From the NCBI GenBank assembly GCA_964369725.1, contig CAYJGC010000049.1:1-12263 (forward strand): a stretch of DNA of 12,263 bases, in the 5' to 3' direction. Source of the stretch: Paraeggerthella sp964369725. GTDB lineage: Bacteria; Actinomycetota; Coriobacteriia; Coriobacteriales; Eggerthellaceae. The stretch's first letter is position 1; each line of letters opens with the position of its first letter. Of the stretch, positions 7,260-12,263 are shown piece after piece. The notes under the pieces are model-generated. The model was not told the origin of the DNA, did no database searches, and saw nothing but the letters and a program-made list of their open reading frames with translations. Position numbers and translations under genes: made by a program.

Positions 7260-8207
7260 TTAAATAAACGGGCGAAACAACTCTATAAGCACCGGCACAC
7301 AGGCAGAACAAATAACCCCGCTCAAAACTGCGAGCACAACCGTTTCACCATTAGTGCAACGAATAAGCATGGGAAGAGTGGTGTCTTCACTGGTGGCTGC
7401 GGCAGGCGCCAGACAAGTGGGATAATTTAGGAAGCGTGCAATAAAAGGAATTGCAAAAAACGAAAGGATTTCTCGCAGGAGGTTTGACATGAACGTGATA
7501 CTACCTACTTGAGCGCCGGCAATTTCTGTCATCATTATGCCTGAAAGACTATACCATCCCAAGCCTGACGCAATAGCGCCTCCTGTAGGAAACGACATTC
7601 CCACCAACGGAGCACAGAGAAGTCCCCCCGCGACAGAGCCAACAACAATACCAAAAGGAATAATAAAGACGCGCGCACGATATTGCTTGAGCTTGCCAAG
7701 CAAGCCCCTACTTCCCCCCACCGTTATGCCAACTAAAAACAAGAGCACATACAAAACAAAATGAGAGTTCTCAGAAATCCAATCGACCGGATAAAAAACA
7801 AGATTCGACAAGCCATAAAAAACACCCAGCAGTAAAGCAACAACCGCAATTGCAATCATCGCCACCTCACTGCCTGCACCTGAATCCTCCTGCTGAGAAT
7901 TTTCTTGCGCAGCTTTTGTTTTTGAACCTGGTTGCCGCTTTACGACATCGCTCATAAAAAACTGTGTGAGTGCATATACAAGAATGGTGGAAAACACAGC
8001 GGGGATTATCGCAAAGAGGAAGCTTGCAACACCAACCGTTGATAACTCTTCCACAAAAGCATCGCGACCCCCCAATAACGCACCCATTGAAAAAATAAGC
8101 AATGCCGTAGTGCATAGGGTCAGTTTTTCGTTCAACCCCTTTAGCGTCTCTGGAAACACCGTGGCACCTAATACCACGCCTGCTACCATGATCAAAAGTA
8201 TCTCCAA
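7260..8207 (-). CDS. lysO: LysO/YbjE-family lysine exporter
   Basis: 315-residue integral membrane protein of the LysO (YbjE, DUF340) family. E. coli LysO exports L-lysine and confers resistance to the toxic analogue thialysine. Seen: about eight hydrophobic segments (near residues 1-18, 30-47, 58-82, 114-137, 148-165, 180-204, 232-260, 288-312), the family hallmark GWYSLSG at 217-223 and the conserved NLLREILSF at 242-250. A hydrophilic loop rich in Lys, Gln, Glu and Ser (about 88-113) splits the N-terminal helices from the rest. The start is ambiguous: TTG at 8207 (site AAGAAGGGG, 7 nt away), TTG at 8195 (site GGAG, 6 nt away) or ATG at 8189 (GGAG, 12 nt away). The site of the first is inside a perfect hairpin. 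It is 63 bp downstream of the DUF2130 gene and perhaps partly cotranscribed with it. Substrate is inferred from family only. Confidence 0.87.
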   Translation of the reverse strand: MEILLIMVAGVVLGATVFPETLKGLNEKLTLCTTALLIFSMGALLGGRDAFVEELSTVGVASFLFAIIPAVFSTILVYALTQFFMSDVVKRQPGSKTKAAQENSQQEDSGAGSEVAMIAIAVVALLLGVFYGLSNLVFYPVDWISENSHFVLYVLLFLVGITVGGSRGLLGKLKQYRARVFIIPFGIVVGSVAGGLLCAPLVGMSFPTGGAIASGLGWYSLSGIMMTEIAGAQVGSITFMSNLLREILSFFAIPFIARFLNYPTCLAPAAATSEDTTLPMLIRCTNGETVVLAVLSGVICSACVPVLIELFRPFI

Positions 8208-8214
8208 AATACAA

Positions 8215-8256
8215 CCCCTTCTTTTACCGCATGGTATTGTAGCGCAAAAGAAGGGG
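8215..8256 (-). terminator. Hairpin between the DUF2130 gene and lysO: terminator-like and covering the lysO ribosome-binding site
   Basis: A perfect 11-bp inverted repeat: CCCCTTCTTTT (plus 8215-8225) and AAAAGAAGGGG (8246-8256), with an inner CGC/GCG stem (8228-8230, 8242-8244). Read on the minus strand the 3' arm is followed by TTGTATTTT, a passable U tract, so it can end transcription from the DUF2130 gene. The same 3' arm carries AGAAGGGG, the Shine-Dalgarno of the TTG start at 8207. On the plus strand no U tract follows and no gene ends there. The structure is directly visible; termination and translational control are inferred. Confidence 0.65.
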
Positions 8257-8270
8257 CTGCCTGATGAAGT

Positions 8271-9965
8271 TTAATTTTTTAAAGCATCAAACTTCTCTTT
8301 CATGGTCGGATTGTTTTTGGTGAGGCGCTTGATAGTCAGATCCTGAGCTTTGTTGTTTGCAAGCCGGAGATTGTTTTCCGAAGAGAGCAACGCGTCTTTC
8401 GTTTTTTGCAAATGAGTAATTGTTTTATCAATCTCATCAATTGCCGTTTTAAACTTACGAGAAGCTAAGTCGTAATTACGGCCAAACTTATCTTTGAAAT
8501 CTTCCATCTGACTCTCAAAATTGGTGATATCGATATTTTGGCTACGTACCATAGCAAGTTCGGACTTGTAGGTGAGTGAATTTTGTGCGGCATTGCGCAA
8601 AATAGAAATAAGCGGGATGAAGAACTGTGGACGAATGACGTACATTTTGTCATAGCGATACGACACATCCACAATACCTTGGTTGTATAGCTCATTTTCT
8701 GGCTCAAGCAATGAAACCAAGACTGCATACTCGCACCCCTTTTTCTTTCGGTCATCATCGAGTTTTTTAAAGAAGTCCTCATTTTTCTTTTTAGTCTGCG
8801 TTGTATCGAGTTCGTTTTTCATTTCAAACATGATTGAAATAAGCTCATTGCCCTCATTGTCAAGTTCTTTAAAGATGTAGTCGCCCTTGGTGCCTTCTGC
8901 CACCGTATTATCTTTTTCAAAATATGCAGAAGGAAATGCTGCGGCGCGAATCTTGTTGAATTCAATTTCACAGTGTTGCTCAAGAGTCTCGCCCACCATT
9001 TTCGTTGAAAGACGTGCCTTCATATCTTTATAGCGCTCAATCTCACTTTCTTTGTACGCTATCATTTCATCCTTGGCACGAATTTCAATAGCAAGTTTTT
9101 CCTTATAGTTGCTTTCAATTTGCTTCTTTTCAGCTTCCTGCAAGACAACTTGCGCCTGTAGTTCATCGCGCTGACGCTCAACCGCAGTGCGCGCTTGCTC
9201 AACGGCAAGCGTTTTTTCTACTTCGAAAGAACTCGCTTGAGACTCAAGACGCTGCTCTAATTCGGCAATACGCGCTTGCTTTTCTACAGAAGCACTATTG
9301 AACGAACTAGTAAGTTCGGCCTTTACTGCACGCACCTCCCCTTCGCGTTCAGTACGCGAAGCTTCAAGCTGAGCTTCTAATTCCGCAATACGACTGGTCT
9401 TCTCAGCCACTTGCTGTGTGACAACCTTTTCCCATTCAGCCTGCGTCGTTTGAGATTTGCTTTCAAAGTCAGAGCGTTGCGCTTTAAGCAATGACTCAAG
9501 CTCCACAATCCGCGCCTGGTGAGAAGTTGTTTCGGCATCAAGCTTGCGCCCAAGCTCTGCCTGCAATGCTCTTTTTTCATTTTCACGTTCTGCCTGTATA
9601 GACTCCAAGCGAGATTGCAGTTGAGCAATCTGAGTATCACGCAAAGACACCTCATCATGAGCCTTCTTTTCAAGCTCCGCACGGTCTGCACGCGCCAGAT
9701 TCTCATATTCGCCTGACTGTGAAGAAAGACGCGTTTCAAGCTCAGCAATGCGTTGGTCTTTTTGCGCTGCAATCTTTTGCATCTCTTCTTGGTTACTAGA
9801 TACCGCAAGCTTTATAGCCTGCTGCTTTCCTTCTTCAAGTAAAGCCGTATGCCTACTGAGCTCTTTGTTAAATTCTGTATCACGCACTTGCTTAACAATA
9901 GCAGCAAGTCCAGATTCATCTGGCTGAAAAACGGTTCCACATTCGGGGCATTTTATTTCGCTCAT
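8271..9965 (-). CDS. DUF2130-family coiled-coil protein with PD-(D/E)xK-like C-terminal region
   Basis: 564-residue protein with the features of the DUF2130 family, whose function I do not know to be established. Order: a short N-terminal CPEC element (Cys6, Cys9), half of a zinc ribbon; a long charged coiled coil (about 25-315) with five 40-residue repeats; then a globular region (about 320-460). That region resembles a PD-(D/E)xK nuclease core: an acidic helix (Glu329, Glu333, Glu335 area), Asp362 in GDYIF, and Glu381-x-Lys383 in the strand IMFEMKNE. A second helical segment (about 485-564) ends the protein. The ATG at 9965 is chosen for its strong AAAGGAG site and because CPEC then starts at residue 6; extension to 10031 would add 22 atypical residues without a site. 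Nuclease activity is inference. It is divergent from gdhA and upstream of lysO. Confidence 0.88.
   Translation of the reverse strand: MSEIKCPECGTVFQPDESGLAAIVKQVRDTEFNKELSRHTALLEEGKQQAIKLAVSSNQEEMQKIAAQKDQRIAELETRLSSQSGEYENLARADRAELEKKAHDEVSLRDTQIAQLQSRLESIQAERENEKRALQAELGRKLDAETTSHQARIVELESLLKAQRSDFESKSQTTQAEWEKVVTQQVAEKTSRIAELEAQLEASRTEREGEVRAVKAELTSSFNSASVEKQARIAELEQRLESQASSFEVEKTLAVEQARTAVERQRDELQAQVVLQEAEKKQIESNYKEKLAIEIRAKDEMIAYKESEIERYKDMKARLSTKMVGETLEQHCEIEFNKIRAAAFPSAYFEKDNTVAEGTKGDYIFKELDNEGNELISIMFEMKNELDTTQTKKKNEDFFKKLDDDRKKKGCEYAVLVSLLEPENELYNQGIVDVSYRYDKMYVIRPQFFIPLISILRNAAQNSLTYKSELAMVRSQNIDITNFESQMEDFKDKFGRNYDLASRKFKTAIDEIDKTITHLQKTKDALLSSENNLRLANNKAQDLTIKRLTKNNPTMKEKFDALKN
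9153..9752 (-). repeat. Five imperfect 120-bp (40-residue) repeats coding the DUF2130 coiled coil
   Basis: Within the DUF2130 gene the motif RIAELExxL recurs at residues 72, 112, 152, 192 and 232 with exactly 40-residue spacing: RIAELETRL, QIAQLQSRL, RIVELESLL, RIAELEAQL, RIAELEQRL. A second conserved element, approximately RAxxAEL/AEW, lies about 21-27 residues into most copies. The repeats are diverged at DNA level and stay in frame without insertions, which points to old internal duplication under selection for constant length. A sixth, weaker copy may precede them at about residues 32-71. Confidence 0.8.
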
Positions 9966-9998
9966 AACTCTCCTTTGCTTGAATAACTGATATCTAAA

Positions 9999-10004
9999 AG
10001 TATA
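9999..10004 (-). promoter_or_regulatory. Possible -10 element of the DUF2130 gene
   Basis: On the minus strand TATACT (5 of 6 to TATAAT) lies 34 bp upstream of the ATG at 9965, an appropriate place for a promoter. No good -35 lies at 16-18 bp; the nearest TTGGTC is 21 bp away and is part of the palindrome at 10021-10031. The promoter may therefore be weak or activator-dependent. Confidence 0.3.
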
Positions 10005-10020
10005 GAAACTTTGTCTATTT

Positions 10021-10031
10021 TTGGTGACCAA
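10021..10031. promoter_or_regulatory. 11-bp palindrome in the gdhA/DUF2130 divergent region, possible operator
   Basis: TTGGTGACCAA is a perfect palindrome around a central base. It lies 65 bp upstream of the gdhA -35 and next to the presumed -35 zone of the divergent DUF2130 gene, so a bound regulator could affect either. Short palindromes occur by chance, and no second copy of the same sequence was seen nearby. Confidence 0.25.
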
Positions 10032-10095
10032 CTAAAAGGACACTGGAAAATTTTCTGTATTTTGTACCACATGTCACATTTTACCGAATATTACT

Positions 10096-10124
10096 TTGAT
10101 ACTACCAAGGCAAATACCTATAAT
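10096..10124 (+). promoter_or_regulatory. Strong sigma-70-type promoter of gdhA
   Basis: TTGATA (10096-10101) and TATAAT (10119-10124) are separated by an ideal 17 bp. The -35 matches 5 of 6 and the -10 all 6 consensus bases. Transcription would start near 10131, giving a leader of about 30 nt that ends in the strong AGGAGG of gdhA. This is the best promoter in the window and fits high expression of glutamate dehydrogenase. Confidence 0.8.
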
Positions 10125-10148
10125 ATTAGCGATATATATTTCCTAAAT

Positions 10149-10154
10149 AGGAGG
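10149..10154 (+). promoter_or_regulatory. Consensus Shine-Dalgarno that fixes the gdhA GTG start
   Basis: AGGAGG lies 6 nt before the GTG at 10161. It decides between that start and longer in-frame readings beginning as far upstream as 10011, which would lie upstream of the promoter and so could not be translated from its transcript. Confidence 0.9.
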
Positions 10155-10160
10155 TTTTTG

Positions 10161-11492
10161 GTGAATTACGTAGATCGCATTATTGAGCAGGTAAAAGAGA
10201 AGGATGCAAGCCAGCCGGAATTTATTCAGGCAGTTACTGAAGTTCTCAAGTCTCTTGAGCCTGTAATTGAAGCTAACCCCGAATACGAAGCTGCTGGCAT
10301 TCTTGAGCGCATCGTAGAGCCCGAGCGTGCTCTTATGTTCCGCGTACCATGGGTAGACGACGGCGGAAACGTACAGGTTAACCGCGGTTTCCGCGTCCAA
10401 TACAACAGCTGTCTTGGACCTTACAAAGGTGGCCTTCGCCTTCATCCTTCCGTAAATCTTGGTATTGTTAAATTCTTGGGATTTGAACAGATCTTCAAGA
10501 ACAGCCTCACCACGCTGCCCATGGGTGGCGGTAAAGGCGGCTGCGACTTCGATCCAAAGGGAAAATCTGATGGCGAAGTTATGCGTTTTTGCCAAAGCTT
10601 CATGACCGAACTTCAGCGTCACATCGGTGCCGACACCGACGTTCCTGCAGGTGACATCGGTACGGGCGCGCGCGAAATTGGTTACATGTACGGACAATAC
10701 AAGCGTCTTCGCAATGTATCAGAAGGTGTTTTGACCGGCAAGGGTCTTAGCTATGGTGGCTCACTTGCACGTAACGAAGCTACTGGATATGGTCTTGTTT
10801 ACTTTGTAGAAGAGCTTCTTGCCTGCCGCAACCAAACCTTTGCAGGCAAAATTGTCAGCATTTCTGGTTCTGGTAATGTTGCTATTTACGCTACCGAAAA
10901 AGCCCAGGAGCTAGGCGCTAAGGTTGTTACCCTTTCTGACTCAACTGGTTGGATTTACGATCCAAACGGAATTGATTTGGATCTCATCAAGCAAATCAAA
11001 GAAGTTGAGCGCGCGCGCATTATGGAATACGCTCAGCGTCGTGAAGGTGTTGAATATCATGCAGGCACCGGCATTTGGAGCGTACCTTGCGACATTGCTT
11101 TGCCTTGCGCAACCCAAAATGAACTGCACCTTGAAGATGCAAAACAATTGGTAGCTAATGGTTGTAAGGTTGTTGGCGAAGGCGCTAACATGCCCACCAC
11201 GCTTGAAGCAACTGACTACTTCATCGAAAATGGTGTAGCTTTCTGCCCAGGTAAAGCTGCTAACGCTGGTGGTGTAGCAACTTCAGGTTTGGAAATGAGC
11301 CAAAATTCTGGCCGTCTTTCTTGGACCTTCGAAGAAGTTGACGCACGCCTCAAAGACATCATGAAGACCATCTACCATGAATCAGACGATGCTGCTCGCG
11401 AATTTGGTTTTGAGGGCAACTACGTTATTGGTGCTAACATTGCCGGCTTCAAGAAAATTGCTGACGCTATGATGGCTCAAGGAATCGTATAA
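10161..11492 (+). CDS. gdhA: NADP-type glutamate dehydrogenase
   Basis: 443-residue hexameric-type glutamate dehydrogenase, interconverting 2-oxoglutarate plus ammonium and L-glutamate in the cytoplasm; probably an ammonium-assimilating enzyme (EC 1.4.1.4). Numbered from the GTG at 10161, the key residues fall exactly at the positions known for Clostridium symbiosum GDH: Lys89, Lys113 and Ser380 for glutamate binding, Lys125 and Asp165 for catalysis. Visible motifs are LPMGGGKGG around Lys125 and PAGDIGTGAREIGY around Asp165. The Rossmann loop GSGNVA is at 236-241. The following segment TLSDSTG resembles the SDSSG of the NADP-dependent E. coli enzyme more than the SGPDG of the NAD-dependent clostridial one, so NADP preference is inferred. 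It is a monocistronic unit with its own promoter, consensus ribosome-binding site and terminator. Confidence 0.97.
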   Translation: MNYVDRIIEQVKEKDASQPEFIQAVTEVLKSLEPVIEANPEYEAAGILERIVEPERALMFRVPWVDDGGNVQVNRGFRVQYNSCLGPYKGGLRLHPSVNLGIVKFLGFEQIFKNSLTTLPMGGGKGGCDFDPKGKSDGEVMRFCQSFMTELQRHIGADTDVPAGDIGTGAREIGYMYGQYKRLRNVSEGVLTGKGLSYGGSLARNEATGYGLVYFVEELLACRNQTFAGKIVSISGSGNVAIYATEKAQELGAKVVTLSDSTGWIYDPNGIDLDLIKQIKEVERARIMEYAQRREGVEYHAGTGIWSVPCDIALPCATQNELHLEDAKQLVANGCKVVGEGANMPTTLEATDYFIENGVAFCPGKAANAGGVATSGLEMSQNSGRLSWTFEEVDARLKDIMKTIYHESDDAAREFGFEGNYVIGANIAGFKKIADAMMAQGIV

Positions 11493-11522
11493 ACTTAAAG
11501 CTACAACAACTTATTCTTAACG

Positions 11523-11553
11523 AAGAGGCCTGGTCTTTGACTGGGTCTCTTTT
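11523..11553 (+). terminator. Intrinsic terminator of gdhA
   Basis: A 10-bp stem AGAGGCCTGG (11524-11533) with CTGGGTCTCT (11541-11550), including three G-U pairs, encloses a 7-nt loop and is flanked by AA/TT that can extend it. It is followed by a short T run (11550-11553). It lies 30 bp after the gdhA stop. The U tract is short, so termination may be incomplete. Confidence 0.6.
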
Positions 11554-11715
11554 GCGATCTACTCGCTCTCAAATAACAAACATGCAGGGTGCTCAACCGC
11601 GACCCTACGCCACCATTGCATCTTCTGGATTCCTGATTCCGTACAATCAACAGTGAAAACATCCTCCTTTCACAACAATTAGACATAACCAGTTTTCCTC
11701 TGAAAACACTACCCT

Positions 11716-11728
11716 ATTTGTCACAAAT
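11716..11728. promoter_or_regulatory. 13-bp palindrome upstream of the Jag_N-helicase gene, possible operator
   Basis: ATTTGTCACAAAT is a perfect palindrome around a central C. It lies 57 bp upstream of the predicted -35 element, a position suited to an activator or a remote operator. A chance palindrome in AT-rich DNA cannot be excluded. Confidence 0.25.
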
Positions 11729-11784
11729 TTCAGACATTCCGTCCTTATCTCATCGGTACTTGCTTGTAAAAATGGTATCGTTAG

Positions 11785-11813
11785 TTTCAAGAAAATCAAT
11801 GAGTGACTAAACT
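11785..11813 (+). promoter_or_regulatory. Possible promoter of the Jag_N-helicase gene
   Basis: TTTCAA (11785-11790) and TAAACT (11808-11813) are spaced by 17 bp and match the consensus moderately (about 3 and 4 of 6). The start of transcription would be near 11820, leaving a leader of about 20 nt with the AGGA of the gene. Confidence 0.4.
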
Positions 11814-11840
11814 CTCAAAAAACTGCGATAGGATGCGAGC

Positions 11841-12263
11841 ATGACTCAAAAAACAATCATTCGCGAAAACACCTCCGTTGATCTTGCTATTTCAGATGTG
11901 CTTACAGAACTAGACCTTGAACTGCATGAGGTTGAAATTCTTGTACTTCAAAATGCCAAAAAAGGATTTATGGGAATTGGAAAAAAATTAGCAAGAATTC
12001 AGGTTACTATCAAGGAGTCAAACCAAAACTCTGCAGGTAACAGCCAGCCTCCAACAACCAATTCCGCGGCTGCGGCAGTCAGCTCACTGACAGCGAACCA
12101 ATCCTCCGAAACAGCGAATGATTTCACTATTCCTGAGGCTTACGCACACAATCCTGTAGTGAAAGATCTCAATAACAGCCAAGCAGAAGCGGTACTAACT
12201 ACCGAGGGGTACATACGCGTCGTTGCAGGAGCAGGTTCAGGCAAAACAAGAGCTCTCACCAAT
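11841..12263 (+). CDS. Jag_N domain fused to a UvrD/PcrA-type helicase, 5' part only
   Basis: First 141 codons of a gene that runs off the window. Residues about 5-57 match the Jag_N domain (N-terminal part of KhpB/Jag, the SpoIIIJ-associated RNA-binding protein), with the hallmark KKGFMGIGKK at 40-49. Residues about 58-104 are a low-complexity linker rich in Ser, Asn, Thr, Ala and Gln. From about 108 an SF1 DNA helicase begins: the Q-motif LNNSQAEAV (110-118), then Walker A AGAGSGKT (129-136, Lys135). The frame is open throughout, with no sign of a frameshift. The ATG at 11841 has AGGA 7 nt upstream; an ATG at 11833 is out of frame. Ordinary UvrD/PcrA proteins begin almost directly with the Q-motif, so the Jag_N extension is unusual. 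The likely role is an ATP-driven 3'-5' DNA translocase in repair, with the Jag_N module adding nucleic-acid or partner binding; this is inference. Confidence 0.85.
   Translation, partial: MTQKTIIRENTSVDLAISDVLTELDLELHEVEILVLQNAKKGFMGIGKKLARIQVTIKESNQNSAGNSQPPTTNSAAAAVSSLTANQSSETANDFTIPEAYAHNPVVKDLNNSQAEAVLTTEGYIRVVAGAGSGKTRALTN

Larger units (their letters stand above)
11554..11840. other. Intergenic region between gdhA and the Jag_N-helicase gene
   Basis: No ORF that I can support lies here. Together with the terminator zone the gap is 348 bp. Visible features are the palindrome at 11716-11728, a possible promoter at 11785-11813, a weak AGGGT/ACCCT inverted repeat near 11588-11608, and TGAAAAC occurring at 11654-11660 and 11701-11707. 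None has a certain role. I see no tRNA or recognisable riboswitch. Confidence 0.5.

Noticed and set aside
8208..8270. A lysine riboswitch ahead of lysO
   Set aside because: Only 63 bp separate lysO from the upstream gene, far too short for the L-box fold, and only one simple hairpin is present.
9153..9752. The 120-bp periodic repeats as a CRISPR or satellite array
   Set aside because: They are diverged, in frame, without spacers, and lie inside a coiled-coil coding region.
9966..10031. A 22-residue N-terminal extension of the DUF2130 protein
   Set aside because: It lacks a ribosome-binding site, crosses the likely promoter, and the ATG at 9965 has a strong AAAGGAG with the family's CPEC motif right after it.
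10011..10160. A 50-residue N-terminal extension of glutamate dehydrogenase
   Set aside because: It spans the TTGATA/TATAAT promoter. The GTG at 10161 has AGGAGG at ideal spacing and gives exact family numbering of the catalytic residues.
10143..10697. A 184-residue minus-strand ORF opposite gdhA
   Set aside because: It is the antisense shadow of the conserved, GC-biased gdhA codons, with no ribosome-binding site and no domain signal.
11501..11686. A 61-residue minus-strand ORF beside the gdhA terminator
   Set aside because: It runs through the terminator hairpin, has no plausible ribosome-binding site and no recognisable sequence.

Overview
The window looks like chromosomal DNA of a low-to-mid-GC actinobacterium, most probably a member of the Coriobacteriia (Atopobium/Lancefieldella/Olsenella type). 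This is inferred from three things: the uvrC-rapZ-yvcK-whiA gene order, an Actinobacteria-style RapZ P-loop with Arg instead of Lys (GMSGAGRT), and the moderate base composition judged by eye. No 16S rRNA or other taxonomic marker is present, so the assignment is not proven.

Layout. Bases 1-1838 (minus) hold nearly all of a type I ABC exporter half-transporter, cut by the window edge at or just before its stop. Bases 1956-6965 (minus) hold the conserved operon uvrC > rapZ > yvcK > whiA, with gaps of 16 and 9 bp and then a 22-bp overlap. It links UvrABC nucleotide-excision repair, a P-loop NTPase/RNA adaptor, a CofD-like UDP-sugar-binding factor and a degenerate-LAGLIDADG/HTH regulator of cell division. 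Bases 6966-7259 are non-coding and hold two inverted repeats. Bases 7260-8207 (minus) encode a LysO (YbjE/DUF340) type lysine exporter. Its predicted ribosome-binding site lies inside a perfect 11-bp hairpin that also resembles the terminator of the gene upstream. Bases 8271-9965 (minus) encode a DUF2130 protein with five 40-residue coiled-coil repeats followed by a region with a PD-(D/E)xK nuclease-like signature.

From about 9966 transcription diverges. Bases 10161-11492 (plus) encode an NADP-type glutamate dehydrogenase with a near-consensus promoter, a strong Shine-Dalgarno sequence and a downstream terminator. After a 348-bp gap, a plus-strand gene starts at 11841 and runs off the end of the window. 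It fuses an N-terminal Jag_N (KhpB/SpoIIIJ-associated) domain to the start of a UvrD/PcrA-type superfamily 1 helicase. This fusion is the most unusual thing in the window.

Functionally the window mixes DNA repair (uvrC, the Jag_N-helicase), cell-envelope and division control (rapZ/yvcK/whiA), amino-acid metabolism and export (gdhA, lysO) and an uncharacterised coiled-coil, possibly nuclease, protein. Apart from the fusion and the DUF2130 gene it is ordinary core chromosome. I see no tRNA, rRNA, transposase, phage gene or CRISPR array.
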